Counted from the stretch's first letter, positions 6,289 through 12,771 are shown. The stretch: 13,321 nucleotides of DNA from an uncultured bacterium (GCA_905216215.1 CAJMSZ010000055.1:1-13321); one strand, 5' to 3'. Made by a program: numbers and translations. The notes: generated by a model from the sequence alone, not told the origin.

Positions 6289-7485
6289 TTGAACATTAAA
6301 AAGCTAGTTTTTAAAAATTTCAAGACATTGGAAGAGGTGTCGTTTGAGCCGGGACGTGTAAATGTTTTTATTGGAGCAAATGGCTCTGGAAAAACAACAA
6401 TCCTTGAGGCTATTGGTTTGCTTTGTGCTGCTATGACAGATCGAGTAGATAACGCAAGTATGCAGCGGAAAGGTATTCGTCTTAGTGTTCCGGGACTTTA
6501 TAAGTCGGCATTCTCCGATTTAAGGAGAAAAGCACCAACCATCAATTTTGATGTGTCTTGGCGACAAAATGAAAAGGACTATCAATATGGAGTCAATTTG
6601 AATGTTCCAAATGAATCGGATTCAGCCAGACGAGACATGTGGCGTTATCATTCGGAAAAATTGACTGTAAATAATCAAACACTGTGGGGAAGAAGCGGTG
6701 CATCAAAAACAACATATGATCCGTATGTAGGGTTACTGATGCTCGAACCTAATGAAGAACTTGCTGAGGTTAGACCGGAAATTGAGAAGTTTAAGAACTA
6801 TGCGATTTATCAACCTAACACACAAGCATTGAGAGGAACGCTCCCTGATCCGTATCAGGTTAATCCTATCGGTTTGTGCGGAGGCAGACTTGCAGAGGCA
6901 ATTGAAGAAATCATGAGGCAAGATGAAGACGGTGAAAGCTACTTGCAGAATCTTCCACTGGATGAAGTCTTGGAACTGATCGATTGGGCAAGTGGGTTTG
7001 ATGTGACTGCACCTAAAAAGTCAAGCGTAAATGCTGCTGTTCCGACGACGAGAAGAATTTTGGAGTTCCAAGATCGATATTTGACTTCAAAAACAAGCTT
7101 TACCGCTTACGATGCCAGTGAAGGAGCGTTGTATGTTCTGTTTCTTCTTTGCTTGGCATTGCACCCTGATGCACCGGGCATTTTTGCTGTGGATAGTTTT
7201 GATCATGCAATGCATCCTAGACTTGCGAGAGAGACGACAAAGCTGCTCTGTAAAATAATTCTGGAACAGGATAAGACTGTTTTTGTAACAACCCACAACC
7301 CTCTGGTTTTGGACGGACTTGATTTAATGAATGATGATATAAGATTGTTTGCAGTAAACAAGAGCAGAAAATCAGGTCACACATCTTTACAGAGAATTCA
7401 GGTGACTAAGGAGTTAATGGATTCTGGTTATTCTCTGTCGAGATTGTGGACAGAAGGACGGTTAGGGGGCGTACCAAATCTGTAA
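6289..7485 (+). CDS. SMC/RecF-like AAA ATPase (AAA_15/AAA_21 type), defence-associated
   Basis: The product has 398 residues with the order typical of OLD/AbiL-type ATPases: Walker A IGANGSGKTT (residues 28-37), an insert of about 240 residues, an ABC-signature-like DASEGALYVLFLL (275-287), Walker B FAVDSFDHAMHP (299-310) and the H-loop FVTTHNPLVLDGL (332-344). In Walker B the position usually held by catalytic Glu is Ser303, while Asp302 and Asp305 remain. It has no membrane segment. TTG 6289 is preferred to ATG 6271 because AAGGAAG (6274-6280) stands 8 bases ahead of it and the product then opens MNIKKLVFKNFKTL, as is usual for the family. The stop codon overlaps the start of the next gene (TAATG), so the two are coupled. 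The likely role is the sensor/ATPase half of a two-gene system whose effector is the Toprim-like protein. Confidence 0.85.
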   Translation: MNIKKLVFKNFKTLEEVSFEPGRVNVFIGANGSGKTTILEAIGLLCAAMTDRVDNASMQRKGIRLSVPGLYKSAFSDLRRKAPTINFDVSWRQNEKDYQYGVNLNVPNESDSARRDMWRYHSEKLTVNNQTLWGRSGASKTTYDPYVGLLMLEPNEELAEVRPEIEKFKNYAIYQPNTQALRGTLPDPYQVNPIGLCGGRLAEAIEEIMRQDEDGESYLQNLPLDEVLELIDWASGFDVTAPKKSSVNAAVPTTRRILEFQDRYLTSKTSFTAYDASEGALYVLFLLCLALHPDAPGIFAVDSFDHAMHPRLARETTKLLCKIILEQDKTVFVTTHNPLVLDGLDLMNDDIRLFAVNKSRKSGHTSLQRIQVTKELMDSGYSLSRLWTEGRLGGVPNL

Positions 7486-8246
7486 TGAAAACGATAGGAA
7501 TTGTTGCAGAAGGCCCACGGGATTTTGAACTGATTGCTGCAGTCATTGATACAATTACCAATGAAGAAAACGATTATCAAATGATTCAGCCAGAACCCAA
7601 CATGATCGGACAGTTTGGAAATGGTTGGAAAGGTGTCTGGAAATGGTGTGAAGACAATCAGGGAAAGCTGAAGGCCTATATGCATTCCTTGACACCAGTA
7701 CTTGATCTTTTGGTTGTCCATATGGATGGAGATGTCCAAAGATGCGAGAAAGAAGTCCATTGTGTTTGTCAAAGGGCACTTTGTGATGCGCCGGAAGGAG
7801 CACATCCGCTTACCTGTGAAAAAATAATTGGAGATAGAAACGAATGTCCGGTTGCGTTACCGTGTGAACACCATGGAAATACTCCAGATGCAGAGGCTGA
7901 TTTTTTAAGAACATTCATAAGGACGTTGTTGCTTCCGGAAGATGGACTGGCTGTGAGCTATATGATTCCGTTTGATGCAACGGATACATGGATTGTGGCA
8001 GCCTGTGATCAGTACGATGATTATGAAACATTACTTGATCCGTGGGTTAACATCATTGCACATTCACCGCAATATCATGGAGTGAAAATTAAAAATCGTC
8101 CTAAAAAAGAAAAACGGACATACGAAAAGTTAATTGAAACTGTTTGTGAAAATTGGGATGATGTGGTTGCAAAATGTCCACAAGCAAAACGGTTTGATGA
8201 AGATGTGCGTGATTTTTTGATTGAACAGAAAACAGCAAATGTGTGA
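7485..8246 (+). CDS. Toprim-like (DUF4276/RloB-type) putative nuclease partner of the ATPase
   Basis: A 253-residue protein. The N-terminal strand and acidic turn IGIVAEGPRDFELI (E9) and the later strand LLVVHMDGDVQR (D81, D83) are the Glu and DxD motifs of a Toprim metal site, as in OLD, AbiLii/RloB and AriB-type partners of SMC-like ATPases. A segment ATDTWIVAACDQYDD (165-179) resembles the SxxWLLA region of DUF4276-like proteins. Residues 87-130 hold seven Cys (87, 93, 95, 100, 111, 121, 127) and His129/His130, suggesting an inserted metal-binding element. ATG 7485 overlaps the ATPase stop (TAATG); the frame could start upstream at 7446 but that lies inside the ATPase gene. The domain assignment is from motif reading only; DNA or RNA cleavage is inferred from the fold and the pairing. 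Confidence 0.7.
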   Translation: MKTIGIVAEGPRDFELIAAVIDTITNEENDYQMIQPEPNMIGQFGNGWKGVWKWCEDNQGKLKAYMHSLTPVLDLLVVHMDGDVQRCEKEVHCVCQRALCDAPEGAHPLTCEKIIGDRNECPVALPCEHHGNTPDAEADFLRTFIRTLLLPEDGLAVSYMIPFDATDTWIVAACDQYDDYETLLDPWVNIIAHSPQYHGVKIKNRPKKEKRTYEKLIETVCENWDDVVAKCPQAKRFDEDVRDFLIEQKTANV

Positions 8247-8307
8247 TAAACGGGGCTTCTTTTCGCTGAGGAAAGTGACTGAAGCACATCCGAATCAGTA
8301 TTATTTT

Positions 8308-8353
8308 GAGCGAATTGATACATGTGATAATGCGTTGGTTCGCTCTTTTTTTT
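8308..8353 (+). terminator. Terminator of the ATPase/Toprim operon
   Basis: The arms GAGCGAA (8308-8314) and TTCGCTC (8339-8345) are perfect complements, extended inward by two T-G pairs, and are followed by eight T (8346-8353). The loop is long (24 bases). Position 62 bases after the Toprim gene fits an operon end. Confidence 0.75.
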
Positions 8354-8365
8354 GCCCAACGGAAG

Positions 8366-8457
8366 GAAGCATGAAGGCTGTGCCTCATACCGCATGAACC
8401 ACAGACAGCACCCAGGTGTAATCCGAAGTGCAGCTGTGGCTTATGCGGTTTTGCTTC
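8366..8457. other. 92-base foldable element (three-way-junction pattern) of unknown nature
   Basis: An outer stem GAAGCA/TGCTTC (8366-8371, 8452-8457) encloses two hairpins. The first is AGGC-TGT-GCCT (8375-8385), which can be extended by ATG/CAT (8371-8373, 8386-8388). The second is a long hairpin whose 16-base arms (8389-8404, 8434-8449) have 14 Watson-Crick pairs, one G-T pair and one A-C mismatch, and whose stem continues with C, then GCAC/GTGC (8408-8411, 8428-8431). No U-run follows on either strand, so it is not a simple terminator. It could be a structured RNA, a relic of a palindromic mobile element, or a recombination site. I recognise no known riboswitch or RNA family. Confidence 0.5.
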
Positions 8458-8458
8458 T

Positions 8459-8514
8459 GAAACGGGAAAATATTGGGCTGAATAAAATAAAAGTTTCCGA
8501 AATGGGAAAATATT
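8459..8514. repeat. 16-bp direct repeat, two copies 40 bp apart
   Basis: GAAACGGGAAAATATT (8459-8474) and GAAATGGGAAAATATT (8499-8514) differ at one base. They begin right after the foldable element. The rest of the gap to 8609 shows a TATAAT (8528-8533) without a clear -35 box, a 10-bp repeat GATGATGTCA (8578-8587, 8603-8612) and no convincing gene. Confidence 0.6.
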
Positions 8515-8609
8515 TTGATGTTCTGCGTATAATATGCCATACTGAGAAAAAAGAAGAAATGGAGTCACACCAGAACAGATGATGTCATCGACTGGCTTTT
8601 GGGATGATG

Positions 8610-9782
8610 TCACTGTGTAAAGACTACCTCAAAGATCGTTCCGCCGGACGGGCTGGACTGAACGGTTATTCTGCCGTCATGTACGCGCACGATTTCACGA
8701 ACCAGGGCCAGCCCAAGGCCTACTCCGCCAAGCTGGCGGCTTCTGGATTTATCTACGCGGAAGAATGGTTCAAATATGCGTTCTTTTAATTCAGCCGGGA
8801 TTCCGCTTCCGGTATCTTCTACGGACAGGCAGATGTTTTTTCCGCTCCGGTATGCGGTTACGGTAACCTGTCCGCCGAAATGGTTGTATTTGATTGCATT
8901 CTCAACAAGATTGTATACCATCCGGTAAATCAAAATGTCACTTCCGACCATCGTGGTATCTTTACAGTTCCCGATCAGTTTTATCTCCTTTTCCTGGGCA
9001 AGCGGTTCCAGATCCACCAGTACTTCATCGACGAGGGCATCAACGGCAATGGTTTCATCCCTGCTTACTGTTTGAAGCTCACTCATATCGAGCAGTGTCT
9101 TGACCATTTTGCTGAGTCGGCCGTTTTGCTCCGTCACCATTTTCAGTGTTTGTAAGGTGTCGGCGTCATTGCCGGGATGCGGGGTGGAATGGTATAAATC
9201 GAGCTGTACCTGCATGACAGACAGTGGAGTGCGAAGCTCGTGTGCTGCATTTGCCGTAAACTGTCTCTGGATTTCAAAAGCATCTGCGAGACGTTCCAGC
9301 ATCTTGTTATACGAAATACGAAGCTGGTTCAGCTCTTTTACTTTGTTTTCTTCAATGCGCGAATCGGCCAGATTCTGTGCCTGCACCTCCTCAATTTTTT
9401 TGGAGAACTCACGAATGGGCCGAAGTGCATGGCCACTGATAAAATAGGTAGCGACACCGCCAAGAAGGGCCAATAAGGCGGAAAGGATCAGGCTGTTTCT
9501 TTTGTAGTCTGCTTTATTGTTGTACACCTGAACAGAGAAATCTCTGGCAAATTCATCCCACTTGTCCTCCGGAATGCTGATATAGATTTGATCGGAACCG
9601 TCTGCGGTACCGTCTCCGCCCTGATCTCCGGCATCATCGCCCCGGGCATCTACGGTCTCCTGCAGGGAATCGATATAATAAATTCCGTTTTTATAGACAA
9701 GCAGGGTCAGACATCCACAGATGACCGCAATATACAGGGTAATGATACAGGTAAGTCTCCACTGCAGTGATATTTTTTTCAT
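8610..9782 (-). CDS. Membrane sensor histidine kinase of a two-component system
   Basis: The product has 390 residues. The order is TM1 (12-30), an extracellular loop (31-96) with a very acidic Gly/Asp-rich stretch around 46-64, TM2 (97-115), a HAMP linker (SGHALRPIREF and on), a HisKA dimerisation helix with the H-box FTANAAHELRTPLSV (phospho-acceptor H181), and a HATPase_c domain with N-box YNLVENAIKYN (290-300), G1 VEDTGSGIP (321-329), F-box FEPFFRVD and G2 LGGVGLGLAL (351-360). All key residues are present, so it should be active. Its ATG overlaps the stop codon of the response regulator gene (ATGA), so the pair is translated together. Divergence from a thiol-redox operon suggests that it senses an envelope redox or oxidant signal, which is inference. 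Confidence 0.95.
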   Translation of the reverse strand: MKKISLQWRLTCIITLYIAVICGCLTLLVYKNGIYYIDSLQETVDARGDDAGDQGGDGTADGSDQIYISIPEDKWDEFARDFSVQVYNNKADYKRNSLILSALLALLGGVATYFISGHALRPIREFSKKIEEVQAQNLADSRIEENKVKELNQLRISYNKMLERLADAFEIQRQFTANAAHELRTPLSVMQVQLDLYHSTPHPGNDADTLQTLKMVTEQNGRLSKMVKTLLDMSELQTVSRDETIAVDALVDEVLVDLEPLAQEKEIKLIGNCKDTTMVGSDILIYRMVYNLVENAIKYNHFGGQVTVTAYRSGKNICLSVEDTGSGIPAELKERIFEPFFRVDKSRSRQLGGVGLGLALVREIVRVHDGRITVQSSPSGGTIFEVVFTQ

Positions 9783-10459
9783 CGGTCGGACTCCTCTCGT
9801 ATTTGATATCCTTCGCCTACTTTATTTAAAATCGGATCGTATCCAAGTACCGCCCTGAGCTTTCGGCGAAGCGAAGACATATGGACGCGGATGGATCCGC
9901 TGAAGCTGTCCACGGAGGCATCCCAGACATGCTCGATCAATTCTTCCTGGCTTACCGGTCTGCCAAGGTGAAGAAGCAGATATTCCAAAATGCCGTTTTC
10001 TTTTCTTGTCAGGGAAACCAGGGTTCCGTTGGCATAGGCCTCTCGTTTGATGGTATCGAATTTGATCCCGCCACTTTCCAGACAGACATCCTTCTGCACA
10101 AATTTTCTTCTTGTCAGACTGCGGATCCGCGCTTCCAGCTCCTGCAGATGGAACGGCTTTTCCATATAATCATTTGCCCCGGCATCGAGTCCTTCTACTT
10201 TGTCTGCAATCTGTCCTCTTGCAGATAAGATCAGCACCTTCGTTTCTTCGTTTTCCTTCCGGAGTTCTTTTAGAAGATCCATTCCGTCCATGCCGGGCAG
10301 ATTGAGATCCAGGACAATCAGATCATAATTTTCTGCCAGGATGCATTCCAGAGCCTCCGCCCCATCATAGCAGGTATCTACCTCGTACCCGGCGGCGTAC
10401 AGACTTCTGGCAACTGTGTCACACATTTGTTTCTCATCTTCCACGATTAATAATCTCAA
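9779..10459 (-). CDS. OmpR/PhoB-family response regulator
   Basis: A 226-residue protein with an N-terminal receiver domain: acidic pocket in LLIVEDE (residues 3-9), phospho-acceptor D51 in LIVLDLNLPGMDG, S79 in VLILSARG and K101 in YMEKPF. It ends in a winged-helix DNA-binding domain (about 125-226) with EELIEHVWDAS and SIRVHMSSLRRKLR typical of the OmpR subclass. TTG 10459 is chosen because AGGTGA, a full anti-SD match, lies 9 bases ahead and the product then opens MRLLIVEDE as in relatives; GTG 10471 or TTG 10489 would add 4 or 10 residues. It is first in an operon with the kinase. Its promoter region is shared with the divergent redox operon, whose control is its most likely task. Confidence 0.93.
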   Translation of the reverse strand: MRLLIVEDEKQMCDTVARSLYAAGYEVDTCYDGAEALECILAENYDLIVLDLNLPGMDGMDLLKELRKENEETKVLILSARGQIADKVEGLDAGANDYMEKPFHLQELEARIRSLTRRKFVQKDVCLESGGIKFDTIKREAYANGTLVSLTRKENGILEYLLLHLGRPVSQEELIEHVWDASVDSFSGSIRVHMSSLRRKLRAVLGYDPILNKVGEGYQIREESDR

Positions 10460-10482
10460 AATTTTTTTCACCTGCCCATTTC

Positions 10483-10515
10483 TTAACAATGATTTTACAA
10501 CAGCTATTGTATAAT
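10483..10515 (+). promoter_or_regulatory. Activator-type promoter with direct repeats for the redox operon
   Basis: A perfect TATAAT (10510-10515) has no proper -35 box at 17 bases. Instead TTAACAA (10483-10489) and TTTACAA (10494-10500) repeat with an 11-bp period, so the second copy lies over the -35 region. OmpR/PhoB-type regulators bind such direct repeats at one helical turn spacing and substitute for a -35 box. The adjacent regulator is the natural candidate to bind here. Confidence 0.45.
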
Positions 10516-10534
10516 ATCAGAGTCAGCTGGTCAA
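10506..10534 (-). promoter_or_regulatory. Promoter of the response regulator/kinase operon
   Basis: On the minus strand TTGACC (10534-10529) and TACAAT (10511-10506) are 17 bases apart. Transcription would begin near 10499, giving a leader of about 40 bases before TTG 10459. The -10 box overlaps the -10 box of the divergent operon. Confidence 0.55.
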
Positions 10535-10562
10535 TCAATAAAATCAAAGGAGCAACCACATT

Positions 10563-10703
10563 TTGAAATGCGGAAAAATATCTCAAATTGTTCTAGTTAT
10601 CACAGGCATAGCGATGATGGGCTATGGCGCCGTCAGAGGGGAAGCGGCTGCTGTGCTTGGGAAAGCAATTAAATTATGTCTGGAGTGTGTCGGAATTGGA
10701 TAA
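10563..10703 (+). CDS. CD1871A-family CXXC-motif membrane microprotein
   Basis: A 46-residue gene with a TTG start 10 bases after AAGGAG (10547-10552). The product opens MKCGKISQ, has one membrane segment (about 8-23, IVLVITGIAMMGYGAV), then the RGE motif (25-27), and ends KLCLECVGIG with a CXXC pair (C39, C42). This matches what I remember of the small CD1871A-type CXXC proteins of Clostridia: one membrane helix, an RGE motif and a terminal CLECIGIG-like end. By the positive-inside rule the CXXC probably faces outside, where it could exchange thiol electrons with the TlpA lipoprotein. The stop overlaps the start of the NapH-like gene by 8 bases, so the two are coupled. The function is inferred from the neighbours. 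Confidence 0.8.
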   Translation: MKCGKISQIVLVITGIAMMGYGAVRGEAAAVLGKAIKLCLECVGIG

Positions 10704-11610
10704 GAAAAAGAAGTTACGATCAAAGAAAATAGCCGGAATACGCGGGTGGATCCAGGCAGCGGCCACACTGCTTACCAATCCTCATATCCCCAATTTTTTT
10801 CAGGGCAAAATATATCAGGGCAAAGCGAAAACGGTATGCGTACCGGGACTAAACTGTTATTCCTGTCCTGCCGCGACGGGAGCGTGCCCCATCGGAGCCT
10901 TTCAGGCGGTTGTCGGATCATCCAAATTTAAGTTTTCCTACTACATAACCGGGTTCCTGATTTTACTCGGCGTGACACTGGGAAGATTCATCTGTGGTTT
11001 TTTGTGCCCGTTTGGATGGTTTCAGGATTTGCTTCACAAAATCCCCGGAAAGAAATTCTCTACGGCCAGACTGAAGCCGCTGCGGTATCTGAAATATATC
11101 ATCCTTGTTGTTTTTGTGATTCTTCTGCCGATGTTTGCAACGAATTCGATCGGGATGGGAGATCCATTCTTCTGCAAATATATTTGTCCGCAGGGCGTGC
11201 TGGAGGGGGCGATCCCGCTTTCCATCGGAAATGCCGCAATCCGGTCTGCACTGGGCAAGCTGTTTTCGTTTAAATTCGGTATTCTGATTACGGTTGTCGT
11301 GCTCAGCATCTTGTTTTACAGACCCTTCTGCAAATGGATCTGTCCTCTTGGGGCAATCTATTCCTTATTTAATAAGGTAAGCTTTTTACATATCACGATT
11401 GAAAACAGCAAATGTGTCGGATGCAATCAGTGTTCCAGGGCATGTAAAATGGATATCGACGTGTGCCGGACCCCAAATCATCCGGAATGCATCCGATGCG
11501 GAGCCTGCATCAAGGCCTGCCCGAAGGATGCGATCCACTATCAGTTTCTGGGAAAAACGTGTCAGAAAAAGGACACCGGAGATCAACAGTCAGAGATCAG
11601 AAACCATTGA
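10696..11610 (+). CDS. NapH/CcoG-like 4Fe-4S membrane protein (polyferredoxin electron carrier)
   Basis: The product has 304 residues. An N-terminal Cys cluster (C48, C54, C57, C64; NCYSCPAATGACPIGAF) is followed by membrane segments near 81-99, 133-148 and 194-207. These are separated by the NapH/NosR hallmark motifs CGFLCPFG (C100, C104), CKYICPQG (C160, C164) and CKWICPLG (C212, C216). The C-terminal cytoplasmic part holds two ferredoxin-type 4Fe-4S motifs (C240-C243-C246-C250 and C265-C268-C271-C275). TTG 10696 is preferred: GGAG (10682-10685) stands 10 bases ahead and the product begins MDKKKKLRSK; longer readings from 10624 run inside the CXXC gene. In this operon it probably feeds electrons across the membrane to extracellular thiols, filling the place of CcdA/DsbD. 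That role is inference. Confidence 0.9.
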   Translation: MDKKKKLRSKKIAGIRGWIQAAATLLTNPHIPNFFQGKIYQGKAKTVCVPGLNCYSCPAATGACPIGAFQAVVGSSKFKFSYYITGFLILLGVTLGRFICGFLCPFGWFQDLLHKIPGKKFSTARLKPLRYLKYIILVVFVILLPMFATNSIGMGDPFFCKYICPQGVLEGAIPLSIGNAAIRSALGKLFSFKFGILITVVVLSILFYRPFCKWICPLGAIYSLFNKVSFLHITIENSKCVGCNQCSRACKMDIDVCRTPNHPECIRCGACIKACPKDAIHYQFLGKTCQKKDTGDQQSEIRNH

Positions 11611-11644
11611 TTAGCAGCAGATCACGAAGCATCGAAGGATGATA

Positions 11645-11671
11645 TTGAATTTTTGTTTTTTACATTATACT
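11645..11671 (+). promoter_or_regulatory. Possible internal promoter ahead of the TlpA gene
   Basis: TTGAAT (11645-11650) and TATACT (11666-11671) are 15 bases apart in an A+T-rich gap between the NapH-like and TlpA genes. The spacing is short, so this is a weak candidate for extra transcription of the lipoprotein gene. Confidence 0.3.
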
Positions 11672-11693
11672 ATCTTAAAAGGAGCCATAATTT

Positions 11694-12635
11694 ATGAAAA
11701 CCAAAAGAACTTTTATCCCTGTTTTTACACTCAGCGTAGCATTATTACTTACCGCATGCAACGGAAAAGAGGCTGCAGACACAAAGAAAACGCAGACAAC
11801 CCAGACGGAATCCGGCACAGAAGCTGTTACGGGATCTGTTGCGGAATCCGGAACCGAAACGGCAGGGGCTTCCGGCACAAAGCTGGACGATTTATATCAG
11901 CAGGAGAACCAGATTTTTTCAGATCATGCGGATGTATGGAACAAGGTGTTTGGCATGATGAATAAAAGCACGGCTGATCCGAGCGGAAATTATGGGGATT
12001 ATCTGGCAGACACGGTTGAAGCCAACAAGGACTCTTTTGCTGAGGACGAGTTGAAAACACTAACGGATGATATTGAAACGATACGAAAAATCGAGGAACA
12101 GATAGCGGAATTGGAAAACGGCAATACAGCATCGGAAGATACCGATGCGAAAAACGATTCCGAAGAGGCATCTCCGTTCCGGGATTTCTCGGGCCAGGAT
12201 TATGATGGCAACACCGTTGACGAAAGTCTGTTTTCCAAAAATGCGGTAACGGTCGTGAATTTCTGGTTTACTGGCTGCAAGCCTTGTGTTGCTGAGTTAT
12301 CCAAGCTGAACGAATTAAACGATGCAATCAAATCCATGGGAGGCGAGGTTGTAGGCATCAACACAGAAACCTTCGACGGAAATCAGGATGCGATCAAAGA
12401 AGCAGCAGCGGTTCTTGAAAGCCAGGGTGCGAAATACCGCAATCTTTCCATTGACTCTGCTTCCGCGGCCGGAAAGTATGCTTCCGATATTATGGCATTT
12501 CCGACCACAATCTTAGTCGATCGGAACGGAAATATTGTAGGAGAACCGATGCTTGGTGGAATCGACAATCAGGAGAATTATGATACGCTGATGAAACAGA
12601 TCCAGTCTGTGATGGATGCAGACAGCGCGAAGTAA
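11694..12635 (+). CDS. TlpA-like thioredoxin-fold lipoprotein
   Basis: The product has 313 residues. A lipoprotein signal peptide ends in the lipobox LLTAC (C22 becomes the lipidated N-terminus), so the protein is anchored on the outer face of the membrane. A Thr/Ser/Glu-rich linker (25-62) is followed by a helical domain (about 63-143) of unknown role, a second acidic linker, and a TlpA/AhpC-TSA-type thioredoxin domain (161-310). The active site is WFTGCKPC (C195, C198) and the cis-Pro loop is AFPTT (P270). AAAAGGAG (11677-11684) is 9 bases from the ATG. Its neighbours provide a route for electrons, so it should act as a reductase of extracellular disulfides or of a methionine sulfoxide reductase encoded elsewhere. 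The extra helical domain before the thioredoxin fold is not standard for TlpA. Confidence 0.92.
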   Translation: MKTKRTFIPVFTLSVALLLTACNGKEAADTKKTQTTQTESGTEAVTGSVAESGTETAGASGTKLDDLYQQENQIFSDHADVWNKVFGMMNKSTADPSGNYGDYLADTVEANKDSFAEDELKTLTDDIETIRKIEEQIAELENGNTASEDTDAKNDSEEASPFRDFSGQDYDGNTVDESLFSKNAVTVVNFWFTGCKPCVAELSKLNELNDAIKSMGGEVVGINTETFDGNQDAIKEAAAVLESQGAKYRNLSIDSASAAGKYASDIMAFPTTILVDRNGNIVGEPMLGGIDNQENYDTLMKQIQSVMDADSAK

Positions 12636-12725
12636 GACGAGAGCTGCGGCAGCCGAAGAAAGCAAACGATACTGCAAAGTGGGGCTTGCGGATTGCGGAA
12701 GTGATTTAGGGCTTGACATTATAGG

Positions 12726-12771
12726 AAGGGAGTGCGAAAAAGCAAAGTTACGTTTTTTCGCACTCCCTTTT
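12726..12771 (+). terminator. Strong terminator of the redox operon
   Basis: A perfect 16-bp stem (arms 12726-12741 and 12754-12769, core GGGAGTGCGAAAAA) has a 12-base loop and is followed by T. The stem also carries its own A and T tracts, so it may stop transcripts from both sides, including any from the transposase remnant. Confidence 0.85.

Noticed and set aside
8361..8371. GGAAGGAAGCA, identical to the conserved loop region of bacterial SRP RNA
   Set aside because: The flanking bases do not form the SRP helix (no GGTCC-type arm before GGAA, a T-run lies just upstream), so the match is taken as chance.
8352..8582. 76-codon + strand frame in the gap after the Toprim gene
   Set aside because: It begins in the terminator T-run, runs through the foldable element and direct repeats, has no ribosome binding site and shows no recognisable domain.
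8578..8612. GATGATGTCA repeated with a 25-bp period at the 3' end of the kinase gene
   Set aside because: Only 10 bp and two copies, the second covering the kinase stop codon; too little to call a site or a terminator.
8101..8613. 170-codon minus-strand frame
   Set aside because: It overlaps the Toprim gene 3' part antisense and the terminator, and its composition (many His, Phe, Ser) is typical of a shadow frame.
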